DNA of 64,000 bases, taken from contig NW_022098093.1 of assembly GCF_002288925.2 (NCBI RefSeq), positions 29,881-93,880 on the forward strand, written 5' to 3'. Position numbers and translations under genes: made by a program. Under the pieces are notes generated by a model. It had not been told where the DNA came from. It worked only from the letters and a program-made list of their open reading frames with translations, and made no database searches. How positions within the stretch are numbered: position 1 is the stretch's first letter; each line of letters opens with the position of its first letter. Source of the DNA: Delphinapterus leucas (Eukaryota > Chordata > Mammalia > Artiodactyla > Monodontidae). This document shows, piece after piece, positions 23,591 to 35,085 of this stretch.

Positions 23591-24689
23591 TACCACTGGG
23601 AAAGGGTATGGTATTCAGGGAAATGTTTATCAGTTTAAAAAGAAAATTCCAATTTCTAATTTATCTCCTTCTACATTATTGGCATATTTACAATAAAATA
23701 GTATTTATATACCAATTATGCTTTTAATAAATCTATCCCTGGATTAACTTTAACCATCAGTTAACTATGTATTTGGACCTTGCTAGATTGGCCAAGCTTG
23801 TAATTGCTTTTGCTGAATTAAACTGGAAGATGATACCACACTATTTGGAACATTACTTTAAAAAATCACATGAAAATTGTCACTTTATGTAAAGATTTGC
23901 AAAGATGCAATTAATGAAATTACAGGGGAAGCTTTCTATGAGCTTCCTCAGGGAAAATCTTTTTCTAATTTCAACGTGACTAATAGATGTGTTTTTCCTG
24001 AATAAAACACTATGAATGTGATTATTAAAGACTGGTTATTATTACTTATTTATATTAGCTTTCATGAAAGTTAGAGCCATGTGGAAAAATAATATTTAAT
24101 AAGGATAAAACATATTTTAGCATGGAATTTTTTTATGCCCATGACTTTGTATGTGCATTAACTTTTAAGTATTTTACATAAGCAATTTTGATTGTTGTAG
24201 ACAAATTATGTTTTGTCAAAAAAGTGGAAAAAAAGTTGAAAATATGTATAATCCCAACTCACAAAGACAAGTATGTTGATACATTGGTATGTTTTCTTTG
24301 CCTTTAATTTGGGTGGCATATATTTAATATTAAATTTATACACTCACAAACGTACAAAACACCATATAAATATGTTCCTATGTAATATATACACAAGCAT
24401 ATATAAAATATATATAAGAAACATAAAAACATATATATGTTTTTTGAAAATTGTCATCATTATATATATATATTTATATACCCTGAGTTTTTTTCACTTT
24501 GCAATTAACATTTTTTCCTGTTCCTGCTTATCATTACATATTTTATATTATAGCTTGGTGTAGCTTCTCATAAATTGTTTATGCAAATTGAATTGGATTT
24601 TTCACAATGTCAAGTAAGATGATAATAGGAATAATTTAAAATATATGCTTATGAAGTTTTGAAATCAATTAAAAATATCAATTAATTTG
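23591..24689. other. AT-rich non-coding stretch
   Basis: No gene recognised. Around 24330-24490 there are dense AT/TATA alternations and ACAT/ATAT tracts. The 96-codon plus frame at 24273-24563 is a product of this AT-rich composition. Confidence 0.5.
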
Positions 24690-25770
24690 GTGTAAAAGTA
24701 TTACATATCCTTCAAGCTTATTGTTAAGTTAATTCCTAGGGGTTTTATGCTTTTGTTGGTTTTATAAATGGATTATGTTTATATGATATATTTTTTAACT
24801 GTCATGATTGTGTTAAAAAAAACAACTCTTGATTATGGTAAAAAGCAGTTACCTCTTCTATGTGTAAGAATAACTGCATTCCTCTCCCCTAACTTATCAT
24901 ATTAAATTTTATAAAGATACCATCTACAAATTTAGAAAATAATATTTGACCCTTCTTTCCTTTACTTAGAATTTTAATTTCTATTCTCAGTACTTCCACG
25001 GCTTAAATGTTCAAACAAAGTTTAATGAAAGCAGAGCAATCACTGATCACACTTCTTTGTTTTTAACTCTAATGAGGGAACTCTTATTGCTATATTGTAG
25101 AAGCTAAAAAGTCATCTGGAATTTTATACTCTTCACCATGCCAAAGATAACATTAAGAAGATATTTATTTATAAACTTACAGTGACTTTATCAAGAAATA
25201 TTTTGCCACAGACTAACTGAAAAATTTTATTTTCTTACTGAATCAATTGTATATTTTAATACTGAACTACATTTGCATTCCTAAAACATATTTACTTGAT
25301 CATGGGGTATAATTATATTATATGAAAATGAAATTGATTATTATTCTGAATTTAGTTTTAGCAGTGGGATTTGGCAAGAATTTTCCTTATGTGCATCACT
25401 TGTATCAAAGTTATAATAGGTTATTAAAATAACGTGTAATGTTGCCTGGTTTTACAGTCTATGGATAATATTCATCATCAAATGATGAATCATTTGATTC
25501 TTGTTAGAAATGCAATAACAATACATGCACTACATTCCACTTCTAAATTCTCAAAAGTTCTGATATCAAAATACATCTGGGCTCACGGTTTTGAGTAAGA
25601 GACTGTGCTAATGTATTCACTTGAGTTCCTTTATCCTTGAATTCCTTTCCTCTTTTTGGGTCTCCCTCTCTTCCTCCTTCTTTCTTATTTTAACCTTTCT
25701 TGATTATATTTGCCAACGGTTTATCAGTTTTATTCTATATTTTTTAGATATATTGAGTAAGACCCTTGTT
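24690..25770 (-). mobile_element. Ancient L1 ORF2 fragment (minus)
   Basis: The plus strand reads antisense L1 ORF2 in order: ttaattcctaggggttttatg (24730), then ttgcattcctaaaacatatttacttgatcatggggta (25270-25310), then cggtttatcagttttattct (25718-25740). Spacing is compatible with a single very old, indel-rich copy. Confidence 0.6.
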
Positions 25771-25789
25771 TTCTAATTCATTTGATTTA

Positions 25790-26165
25790 CTTTTTAAATT
25801 GAAGTATAGTTGACTTACAATATTATATTAGTTTCAGGTGTACAGCATAGTGATTCAGTATTTTTGCAGATTATGCTCCACTATAAGTTATTACAAGATA
25901 ATGGCTATAACTCCCTGTGCTATACAGTATATCCTTGTTGCTTATCTATTTTATATATAGTAGTTTGTATCTATTAGTCCCATACCCCTAATTTGTCCCT
26001 CCCCTCCTTCCCTCTCCTCTTCGGTAACCACAAGTTTGTTTTCTTTATCTCTGAATCTGCTTCTGTTTTGCATATACATTCATTTGTATTATTTTTTAGA
26101 TTTCACATGTAATACCATACAGTATTTGTCTTTCTCTGTCTGACTTATTTCACTAAGCATATTAT
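25790..26165 (-). mobile_element. L1 3' UTR, 5'-truncated insertion (minus)
   Basis: Plus reads antisense L1 3' UTR, including the landmarks tgaagtatagttgacttaca, agtttcaggtgtacagcata and tccctgtgctatacagta. It is younger than the L1 fragment to its left. A weak direct repeat around tttacttttt (25787) and cttacttttact (26168) may be its target-site duplication. Confidence 0.75.
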
Positions 26166-27098
26166 ACTTACTTTTACTTTTGCATACTGTTTGTCCTTTT
26201 TTCCCTGGGGTTCTTTATCTATTCTTTTCAAAACTATAAAATGGATTTTGACAGGCTTTGTCAAAATTCTGGCACTGTATTCTGTCACTATTTTAAATTA
26301 CCATTCTGAATTTCTATTCACTACATTCTTCTTGCATATCTAATGTATTATATCTTGTTAATTTTTGAAAACTTATGAGTTAGTGTAAATAACTTGTAAT
26401 GGAAAGAGAGGTAAATGGAAAAACAAATGGATATAAATAATTTTACATGTATTTTGAGACTCTGAGATATCATTCTACTTTACCATCATGTTATATTTCA
26501 GCATTTCCCCAAATAAATTGCAGTTAGTACCCTCACTGTATAATGTATACTTATTTTACAGAAAGCTTTATTTAAAACCTCTTCTTCATAATATAGCAAC
26601 TATTATGTAGAGTAGATCAAATTATGTCCTCATACTCCGATGAAAACATTTGCTGTCTCTCTCAACCATGTAAGAATTAAAATACAGCCCTCATTATTAT
26701 AAAACCCACTGAGTAATTAGCTTAATTAATGTGCAGTTTTACTTTATTTATAAAAGCTTATATGTAGCTAGATTTGTAAAATCTAAATGCCTTGACAATA
26801 CTTACTAAAGCTGGAGATTGGGAAAAATAATAAAAAATTATCCCCTAAGGAGACATAATAGGCCAGAGACCTCTTTAAATAAATATGTTTACCACAAGTT
26901 TTATTAAATAAGATCTAACTCACTTCTTTAAAAAATGACCTCATTTTAAATATAAAGTATTTAAAAGATAATATAATGTTTTAATAAAAATAATTTTTTC
27001 ACAGAAAAATTTAACAATTTTTGCCTTTTTTTTTTTCCAGTATATTTAGGAATACTAATCTCAGTAAATTTCTAAAAGGACTTATGTTATCTTTTGTT
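26166..27098. other. Non-coding stretch, no gene seen
   Basis: AT-rich DNA without recognised repeat, exon or conserved motif. Confidence 0.45.
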
Positions 27099-27111
27099 AA
27101 TAAGACACTGA

Positions 27112-27330
27112 GGGGCTTCCCTGGTGGCACAGTGGTTGAGAGTCCGCCTGCCGATGCAGGGAACACGGGTTCGTGCTCCGGTCCAGGAAGATCCCACATG
27201 CCGTGGAGTGCCTGGGCCCGTGAGCCATGGCCACTGAGCCTGCGCGTCTGGAGCCTGTGCTCCGCAACAGGAGACGCCACAACAGTGAGAGGCCCGCGTA
27301 CCGCAAAAAAATAAAAAAAATAAAAAATAA
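27112..27330 (+). mobile_element. CHR SINE (tRNA-derived), copy 1
   Basis: Starts ggggcttccctggtggca and has tRNA-like polymerase III promoter boxes: A box around tggtggcacagtgg (27122) and B box around gggttcgtgc (27168). The unrelated body ends ggcccgcgtaccgc and an A-rich tail with interspersed T (27305-27330). A perfect 13-bp target-site duplication, aataagacactga, flanks it (27099-27111 and 27331-27343). Known biology: cetartiodactyl SINE moved by L1 machinery. Confidence 0.97.
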
Positions 27331-27343
27331 AATAAGACACTGA

Positions 27344-28262
27344 ATCTCAAGTATATTGACTTAATAAATATTATGTTATTTATCTGTGGACATGACACAG
27401 TTGAAGAGAGAAACTCTGAGCTTTTAATTTTAGCTGCAGCAATGGAAATAGAGGGTTGTTTGACAATGGTGAAATGAAACAACTTATAACAATAAGAAAT
27501 ACAACAATAGAAAAAGAATAACAAAAATGTATGGTTCATGCCATTTTCATTATGAGTCTATGGGTGTGTTATTTTTTCCCAAATGCCAGAAAGGTTCTTA
27601 AAACTATTTACATAATATATTCAAAAGAAATTTTGTAGAAGGTAATATCCCAATCCTTATAGACAGAAGATATAATGAGGAATGCATTGATACTGAAGGT
27701 AAGTAGCAATAAAATTTCTCTCATGTTTTATAAAATAGTGAATATGAATAGAAATAGGTAGATCAATAAACATAGTTAATAAAGTGTGTACACTTGCAAT
27801 AGAAAGCATCAGCCTTCAAAGTTTGACACTGGAGCAAACACAAATAAAGAGATTAAAGAATTCAGCAAAAATCAGTGTATCAACTTGGGACAACTGCATC
27901 AAAAATACTCTGGGCCATACTTGGCTACAGAAGAACAAGGGACTTAAAAGTACATGAAGAAGAACCATAAGACATGTTCTGAACCCAAAGAGTCTGCACC
28001 ACAGTAAACTCAAAGTTTTATAGTTAATCATAAAGCCATAACATGGACATGTAACTCATTGTTCATTGTTTTGTCCTCAGTGCCTAGAATTTCATCAGTA
28101 ACTTATCAATAAATGCTTGATTAATAAATAAAAAAACAAGCTATAGCTATACTTACACTTACCAAGGCATAAGGAAATTTTATGGATAAATCATAGATAG
28201 ATAATAGATTGATGACAGGTAGATGTTTGATAGGTAGGTGGATAAATACAATTTAGTCATTA
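27344..28262. other. Non-coding stretch with possible L2-like 3' end
   Basis: No gene recognised. Around 28070-28128 the order gtcctcagtgcctagaattt then caataaatgcttgattaata resembles the L2 3' terminus. Confidence 0.45.
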
Positions 28263-28274
28263 ATATATGTTCCA

Positions 28275-28466
28275 GGGCTTCCCTGGTGGCGCGGTGGTTG
28301 CGAGTCCGCCTGCCCATGCAGGGGACACGGGTTCGTGCCGCGGTCTGGGAAGATCCCACATGCCGCGGAGTGGCTGGGCCCGTGAGTCATGGCCGCTGAG
28401 CCTGCACGTCCGGAGCCTGTGCTCCGCAACGGGAGAGGCCGCGGCAGTGAGAGGCCCGCGTACCGC

Positions 28467-28492
<26 letters not shown>
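28275..28492 (+). mobile_element. CHR SINE, copy 2
   Basis: Same family and orientation as the copy at 27112, starting gggcttccctggtggcgcgg. It retains more CpGs than the other copies (for example gccgcggagtg and gaggccgcggcag), which suggests a younger insertion. The A tail (28467-28483) runs into TA repeats. The target-site duplication atatatgttcca is perfect (28263-28274 and 28493-28504). Confidence 0.97.
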
Positions 28493-28498
<6 letters not shown>

Positions 28499-28666
28499 GT
28501 TCCAAACTTATCAAATCATATGTAGTTCTTTAAAAGTTCCACATTGCAGGAATATCTTCAAGTAGTTTCAAGAAAACTTATTGGAGTTGAACCGATTGAA
28601 CAACATTTGCAGAGTCAAAAGGTAAGTAACATTCTTACTGAATTGTGTCTGTATAGGTATTATTTC

Positions 28667-28965
28667 TTTCTTTTTTTTTAACATCTTTATTGGAGTATAA
28701 TTGCTTTACAATGGTGTGTTAGTTTCTGCTGTATAACAAAGTGAATCAGCTATATGTATACATATATCCCCATATCTCCTTCCTCTTGTGTCTCCCTCCC
28801 ACCCTCCCTATCCCACCCCTCAAGGTGGATACAAAGCACCAAGCTGATCTCCCTGTGCTATGTGGCTGCTTCCCCCTAGCTATCTATTTTACATTTGATA
28901 GTGTATATATGTCCATGTCACTCTCTCACTTCATCCCAGCTTACCCTTCCCCCTCCCTATGAATG
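28667..28965 (-). mobile_element. 5'-truncated L1 3' end (minus)
   Basis: About 300 bp of L1 3' UTR in antisense, from poly-T (28672-28679) through aacatctttattggagtata to cccagcttacccttcccc. It includes the C-rich complement of the 3' UTR G-rich tract (about 28785-28820). A perfect 11-bp target-site duplication, ggtattatttc, flanks it (28656-28666 and 28966-28976). It is the same L1 lineage as L1-B and L1-C. Confidence 0.95.
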
Positions 28966-28976
28966 GGTATTATTTC

Positions 28977-29364
28977 AAATTAGGCAACACTCCAGGAGCA
29001 TATGTTCTGAAATCATTACTATAGGCAATAGTTAATATATATTCCTGATGAGTAGGAAATATTAACAAACTTTAACGATTTAAGGTGCTCTGTGAAGAAA
29101 ATCAAATAATAACTTTTAGTAAATTTTATGGTCTATCTACAAGTGATAGAAATTTTATACTAGTGGTTTATAACAGTGAGTGATCAGCACTCCCCACTCA
29201 ATGAAAATTAAAAAAAGAAACAAATGAACAAAAATCATCTCTTTCTACTTCCAAAATAAGAAGTTAAATACAGGAAATTATATAGTTTTGGCTTTGTCAA
29301 TTTATTGATAATCATGTCAATCTTTGTCATTTATTTTGAGGCTGTGTGGCTAGGCATATAAGAT
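28977..29364. other. Non-coding stretch, no gene seen
   Basis: AT-rich DNA between an L1 3' end and the next SINE. Nothing recognised. Confidence 0.5.
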
Positions 29365-29379
29365 TATAGCTTTTATTTT

Positions 29380-29613
29380 TTTATTTGTGTTTTTATTTAT
29401 TTATTTTTTTTGTGTGGTACGCGGGCCTCTCACTGTTGTGGCCTGCCCTCCCCCCACACCGCGGAGCACAGGTTCCGGACGCACAGGCCCAGCGGCCACA
29501 GCTTATGGGCCCAGCTGCTCCGCGGCATGTGGGATCTTCCCGGACTGGGGCACGAACCCACATCCCCTGCATCGGCAGGCGGACTCTCAACCACTGCACC
29601 ACCATGGAAGCCC
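29380..29613 (-). mobile_element. CHR SINE, copy 3 (minus)
   Basis: Antisense copy. Plus reads T-rich tail (29371-29410), ggtacgcgggcctctcactg, the body, then ccaccatggaagccc. A 15-bp target-site duplication (tatagcttttatttt at 29365-29379, tacagcttttatttt at 29614-29628) differs at one base. The terminal gggcttccatgg and a small C-rich change near 29445-29460 set it apart from copies 1 and 2. Confidence 0.96.
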
Positions 29614-29857
29614 TACAGCTTTTATTTTAAATTTGGGATGAATTGCTCCTTTTATCAGGTCATGGTCTATTTTATCACTACTACTAATATTTGATTTTAA
29701 GTTTAATTTTTATGATAATAATTTTGGCAAACCTTTTTTTAAAAAAGTATTTGCCACATACCTCTTATTTAACTTTTAATTTTGAGATTATAGAATTGCA
29801 GGGTAGTGTTACCTACCAGAGACAATGATTGCAGAGGGAGACAGGAAGCACTTCTGT

Positions 29858-30200
29858 GTTTTTTTTAAATTTTATTTATTTTTTATACGGCAGGTTCTTA
29901 TAAGTTATCTATTTTACACATATTAGTGTATGTATGTCAATCCCAATTTCCCAATTCATACCACCACCACCACCACCACCACCCCACCCTGTTTCCCCCC
30001 ACTGGTGTCCATACGCTTGTTCTCTACATCTGTGTCTCTATTTCTGCCATATTACTCAGCCTTAAAAAGGAACAAAATTGGGTCATTTGCAGGGATGCGG
30101 ATGGACCTGGAGACTGTCATACAGAGTGAAGGAAGTCAGGAAGAGAAAAACAAATATCGTATATTAACACATATATGTGAAATCTAGAAAAATGGTACAA
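29858..30200 (-). mobile_element. L1 3' end with internal inversion (twin priming)
   Basis: Left part (29858-30048): antisense L1 3' UTR starting with poly-T. It includes a CCA trinucleotide run (about 29960-29985). Right part (30049-30200): sense-orientation L1 encoding the ORF2 C-terminus (YYSALKRNK, then DLETVIQSEGSQEE, then a stop) and the first bases after it. The two parts abut at 30048/30049 and come from neighbouring L1 positions in opposite orientation, the classic twin-priming product. Only a short direct repeat (acttct near 29850 and 30201) is visible at the flanks. The His-rich plus frame through the CCA run is an artefact. Confidence 0.85.
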
Positions 30201-30886
30201 ACTTCTCCAGTTTTTAATAATGTTTTATTTCTTAATTAACTGACCTGCACACTGACAATTTATGCGCCTCCATTAATTATCCTAAAACAAAAAATAAGTG
30301 TCCATCATTTCTTCTGATGTATATATGCCAACATATGACATTATTTCTGGTTGCTCTCCATGTTATGAAATAGTTGTCTAAATGCTCTTTAGCAGTGAGC
30401 TTTAGGTTGGAAAACACAGAGGCTTTGAGCTCAAGGCCCTGGAGAACTGCTATCATTTGCCTTCTCTTTCTGCCTCAAGAAACTGCCACAGTTATAACAT
30501 CTCAGTGCCTTGGTCTGGCCCCCATTAAAAGCCCTCCTCTTTAGAAGTTTAGTAACACGCATCTAGAAAACAACTTGCAGTTACTGACATTATGTGGCTT
30601 CTGTCATGAGCTTGGTGCTTGCTGAACTGCCTTTACCAGAACATGAGTTTAGTTGTTGAGGCATTAGATATCTATATATCTATAATAAGATAAGGACTAC
30701 TGTTCAATCTAAGCATAGCTAGTCCCCTCAAAGTTACAGAGAAGGAAAAGGTTATTCCTAAATGATAAGTTACAGAGCCCTTGTCTAGAATTATCAAGAG
30801 AAATTTTGGTCATCTTCCTAGTTTAAATAACACATAAAATTGTATAGAATTAATTTTCATTCAAATCTTGTCCAGGGACAGACACT
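30201..30886. other. Non-coding stretch, no gene seen
   Basis: No recognised repeat or exon. A short ctatatatctataata stretch lies near 30671. Confidence 0.45.
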
Positions 30887-31060
30887 TTAATGCCTCTTAC
30901 TATGTAACAGGCATGGGGATAAGCAGTCTAAATACATAATTTCACAACAAGCCTATGAATTACTACTACTACCATTAATATTATTATGAGCCTAATTTAA
31001 CAGAAGAGGACTGAGGCACAAAGGTATTAGGTAATGTGCCCAAAGAATCAAAAATGCCTT
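30887..31060 (+). mobile_element. MIR SINE
   Basis: Ordered MIR blocks in sense: cttactatgtaacaggcatg, then atacataatttcacaacaagcc, tattattatgagcc, aacagaagaggactgaggca, and ggtaatgtgcccaaag. Diverged, as expected for this ancient tRNA-derived family. Confidence 0.78.
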
Positions 31061-31524
31061 GCCTCTTTTATTTCATTCTGGTATCACAAGGATCAGCTCT
31101 CACTACCTACAGTCCCATTCATCGAGCAACTGGTTCTTCTGAGGCTTCCCTCTTGGTTTTATTCAGGAATGCCAATGATGAGGTAAAAAAGTGAGTTTCA
31201 TTCAGATTCCCAGCAACCTAAGGTAGGAATCAAAAAAGTTATTTAAGCTCTAAAAGACTTCAACAGTCTGTAAAACACATTGGAGGTGATTGTACATGAT
31301 AAATGACAAGCCTCATTTTTCTAGTTCTTGTTCACATTTCCTAATACACAACTTCAGGGATCTCAATAAAGCTGTTGCTCCTAGTGTATCTGGAAATTCT
31401 CATAAAATTTTCATAAAGCCTCAAACATGATTTTATTCTCCTAGGCTACAAACACTAATTTTACACAGGCTAAGTGCATGGGGGATCATTCTCCCAGGCA
31501 CTTGGATTTTCAAACTAAAGAAAG
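31061..31524. other. Non-coding stretch, no gene seen
   Basis: No recognised repeat or exon. Confidence 0.45.
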
Positions 31525-31644
31525 AGCTCAAGGTGCTGTAGAAAATAATGATAATAACAATAACAACATCAGCAAGAACAATAATACAATAGCAATAGTG
31601 TGTCAGTGGGAGGAAGAAACTTTTCCTCTGTGTTAGGGAATCTG
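31525..31644 (+). repeat. Diverged local duplication, copy A
   Basis: About 120 bp from agctcaaggtgctg to gttagggaatctg that is repeated in direct orientation at 34823-34931. The two share catcagcaagaacaataata, gcaatagtg and ctctgtgttag in the same order. Copy A ends where a 5'-truncated L1 begins. Confidence 0.75.
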
Positions 31645-32284
31645 TTGGTGGGAATGTAAATCAGTGCAGTCACTGTGGAAAACAGTATGGAGGTTTCTCA
31701 AAAAACTAAAAATAGAACTATGATATGACCCAGGAATTCCACTCCTGTGTGTATATCCAAAAAAAACAAAAACACTAATTCAAGAAGTTACATGCACCCT
31801 AAGGTTCACAGCAGCATTATTTACAATTGCCAAGATATGGAAGCAACCTAACTATCCATCAACAGATGAATGGATAAAGAAGATGTGGTATACACACACA
31901 CACATATGTGCATGCACACACACACAATGGAATACTATTCAGCCATAAAAAAGAACAAAATTTTGCCACTTGCAGCAACATGGATGGACTTGGAGGGCAT
32001 TATGTTAAGTGAAATAAGTCAGACAGAGAAAGACAAATAATGTATGACATCACTTATATATGGAATCTAAAAAATACAACAAACTAGTGAATAAAACAAG
32101 AAGGAAGCAGACTCACAGATATAGAGAACAAACTAGTAGTTACCAGTTGAGAGAGGGAAGGGGGGAGGGCCAATATAGGGGTAGGGGAAAAATGCATTAT
32201 TATGGGATTATATGAAATCATGTGTGTGAAACTTTTGAAAACTGTAAAGCACTAAAGAATTTTCATTCAATTAAAAAAATAAAT
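31645..32284 (+). mobile_element. 5'-truncated L1 3' end
   Basis: Sense L1 starting in the ORF2 C-terminal region (tggtgggaatgtaaatcagt) and passing through the gatatggaagcaacctaact and tggaatactattcagccata blocks. It continues into 3' UTR and ends with an A-rich tail near 32270-32284. A CA/TG-rich insertion (31893-31927) lies inside. Subfamily is older than L1-B and L1-C. No open frame remains. Confidence 0.85.
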
Positions 32285-33479
32285 GCTAGAACTGTTGGAA
32301 AAAAAAGAGGAGTAATAGCCTTTACAGAGGAGCCATAAGTATAAACAACTTCAAACTTCAAGTCAACCCTCTTTCTTATCTCCTTCTCCATCCAGATGTT
32401 ATAATTTCTATAAAAATTTAGACTGATCAAAAATGACTGTAAGAATGCTATATTTTAAATATTAAATAATAACTAGAAACATAGGCACTATAGTACAAGT
32501 TTTCTAGATAAAATTGATGTTGATATCTATGTTCTGGTAAGGGCATGCTCTAGACTTTAAAAAGATAAAAGAATGAAAGAAATCAATAATAATAATAAAA
32601 GCATATAACTAGGTGTTGTTGAAGAATGTATTGAACCAGATCTCTGGTTCACCTGTATGGATCACTCTATTCATGCAATGTCACTGAGTCATTCATCTTT
32701 CTGTGAATCTATTTGTTGTACTGGTTCAATATTAACTGACTGCTTATTACACACAAAGCACAATCCCTGAAGGTAAGATAACACAGCTGCCTCAGAGTTA
32801 GCTCTACCTTTGTAAACTTACACCATAAACTCCAAGCGGGTAGGAGATGATACCAGTCAGTCCAGTAGTAGTGTGAGAGTAACCTTGATCTTGACCACTT
32901 ACCAGATGAGATGAACTGTGAAGTGAGTTGTGCAGAAGAGGAAAAAGTTGCCAACAAATGAGAAAAGTTCCTTATATTAGTAAAAGAAATGTAGGGTAGA
33001 AATAATGGGGTTAATCAAAGAGATTTAGTGTTAACACAGAGAAAATGGTGGTCCACTTTAACAGGGAGTTCCAGACTTCCCCTTCCTTGCTACTACATTA
33101 CTTTACCCAGTGAGATACAGGGTCAGGCATTAACAGAGCCCTTCTGCCAAGGGTGGAATACTTAACATGATCAGGGAAGCATATGAGGCCGTACACTGTG
33201 CTCTCTGAGGGTCTGCTCTCTTTTTGACTCTTCCACTCTTGAGACTGACAATCAATCCCCACCCTGAGCAGATCTGGTCATATTCTAGCTCTAGAGAGGA
33301 TCTAGCTTAGATTTGGCTCTCCTGAGAAATGTTTTTTCCTTCTCATTTTAGCTGTTTTCTTCCTTGGGTCTTTCTTTCCATGCTGCCCCATGTCATGAAA
33401 CTAGGGAGCTACAGGGCAGAGCTAGAAAACAGGCACCAGAATTGTGTTGGGTCAACTGTTAAGAAAGGTCCTAGACCAG
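32285..33479. other. Non-coding stretch, no gene seen
   Basis: No supported exon. Frames at 32709-32957 and 33329-33526 have no recognisable domain. Confidence 0.45.
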
Positions 33480-33836
33480 TCTGGAGCCCCCTCAGGAGAG
33501 AGAAGAATTTGTTCCTCAGTTGCTGAGAGGCTGACAGATGATCTTCAAGCATCATCGCTCTTTGAGGATTGCCTTAGCTAAGAAAGCTACCCTGCTCAAA
33601 TTTATACCTCCTTCAGAGTCAGCTCACATTCACAGCTACTCATCCCTGCTCAAGAAAACTCTGAAAGGCCATCCCAGCTCCAGAGCTCGTCATGGGGTCA
33701 GCAGAGGATGGCATTATAGTTCAATTTCCCCCTCTGCCCCATCCTACTTCCTTCTCATCCCTTTGGCAGCCCAATATCAATCCTCAATGAATGTCCTGCT
33801 CATTGTTTTTTTAAGCAAAAAGCATTCTTAGCTTGT
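33480..33836 (+). mobile_element. Ancient interspersed repeat, family uncertain
   Basis: The text from gttcctcagttgctgagagg through gattgccttagctaagaaag, cagctactcatccctgctca and ccctctgccccatcctactt resembles a common ancient mammalian interspersed repeat. It contains a 97-codon open frame (33538-33831), which I take to be a chance frame through the repeat. Family not named. Confidence 0.35.
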
Positions 33837-33837
33837 A

Positions 33838-33905
33838 AGCTGTATGAAAACAGGCAACAGGCTAGATTTGGCCTATGGCTGTAGCTTGACAACCCTTGTT
33901 CTACA
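33838..33905. mobile_element. hAT-type transposon terminal fragment (probable)
   Basis: Contains aaacaggcaacaggctagat followed by ttggcctatggctgtagcttg and a cttgttcta end. This resembles the terminal part of the same kind of Charlie-like non-autonomous repeat seen at 2335-2415. Confidence 0.5.
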
Positions 33906-34822
33906 GCCACTTTCATGAATTATGTCAGCTCTGGGAGTCTTAGTATAAGCTTATGTTATGTGACACCCATTTCTAAAGTTAAAATATTTAAGCTAAACAT
34001 GCTTACATTAAGTCATTGATGGACAAATCAATAATGCGACCAATTCAAAAACAGTAGGCAAAACCATTCACAAGAACAAAAACACTCCTACTCTCCATGC
34101 TATATTTTCCCATGAAATAAAAGGAAGACTTTGTTGTGTTAGTTTGAGGGTCAAATATTCTTGAAGTGACATATAAGTCACTTGGCAAAGAAAAACATTA
34201 TCAGCAATTACATGTGAAAGTTTAGAGCTGCGATCAAGAGTGGTTTTCTACAATTTTCCCACTTTGAGTTTCACAGAATCTAGCAGTCTTCAGAAGGAAG
34301 GCACAATATCACATTCATTTCTGACTTACACTGGAAAGAAGCTACATGGAAATGATTCACTGAACCCACTCATCAAGAGACCTAGTATCTGCTCAGTGGC
34401 AAATGTGACCTCAGGCCAGCCATGCCACTGTCCTCTTCTTCAACCACTTTAGCGATGAAAATGGACATTACACCCCTGAGGGTCTCCACTTTCCATCTCA
34501 GAGTTGTAGAAGAATCAGCAGCAGGGATTGTCACCTTAAGGGCTGGGTACTCAAGAATGTTCGTGAAATGAATTATTGTGAGTGAATGGATACATGAGGA
34601 GCTCAGAAACGGTCCTCCAGTGGAACTGTCATCCACTTTGATTTTGTTGTTTAACTACTGCTCAGGCTTCAGTAAAAACTGTGGGCAGAAAATGTTTTCT
34701 TAATGGCTTATTTGATGTTAGTACCTAGTCAAAGTCAACCTTGTACGAAAATAGCCTCTTTCAGTTTTCAAATTCTAATTAACTTCATATTAAAAACTGA
34801 TTTTATTTCATATTAAAAAAAT
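33906..34822. other. Non-coding stretch, no gene seen
   Basis: No supported exon. The 84-codon minus frame at 34382-34636 lacks a recognised domain. I could not assign it to a gene or processed pseudogene. Confidence 0.4.
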
Positions 34823-34931
34823 AGCTCAGGATGCTGCAGAAAATAATAATAATAACAACATCAGCAAGAACAATAATACTATTGCAATAGTGGGTGGAGG
34901 GAGAAATTCTTTCTCTGTGTTAGACAATCTG
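34823..34931 (+). repeat. Diverged local duplication, copy B
   Basis: Direct-orientation partner of 31525-31644, from agctcaggatgctg to ttagacaatctg. It lacks a few bases of the AAT/AAC core relative to copy A. Unlike copy A it continues directly into a MIR. Confidence 0.75.
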
Positions 34932-35085
34932 CTAAGCCCTTTATATTCTTCATTATCTCATTATACTTTATAATAACATTAATGGAGGAGAACTATTCAT
35001 ATCTACTTTTAATGGATCCAGAAACAGTTTTAGGGAACTTTAGTAACTTGTTCAAAATCCCACATGGAATCAATTGCAGACTTGA
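34932..35085 (+). mobile_element. MIR SINE
   Basis: Sense MIR: gctaagccctttatattctt, cattatctcattatac, gaggagaactattcat, agtaacttgttcaaaatccc and acatgga in order. Confidence 0.75.

Noticed and set aside
27120..27190. tRNA gene (A and B boxes)
   Set aside because: The polymerase III boxes belong to the tRNA-derived head of the CHR SINE, which is followed by a SINE body and an A tail.
27011..27539. Minus-strand frames of 70-150 codons rich in Ala/Arg/Gly/His
   Set aside because: All run antisense through the GC-rich CHR SINE at 27112. The same frames recur at the SINEs at 28275, 29380 and 61864.
29926..30187. His- or Thr-rich short protein (repeat of H or T)
   Set aside because: It is a translation of the CCA trinucleotide run within a twin-primed L1 3' UTR.
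33538..33831. 97-codon plus-strand frame as a small host gene
   Set aside because: It coincides with an ancient interspersed repeat, has no splice or promoter context and no recognisable domain.
34382..34636. 84-codon minus-strand frame as a processed pseudogene
   Set aside because: I could not match it to any protein family, and no poly-A tail or target-site duplication is visible. Left as unassigned non-coding.
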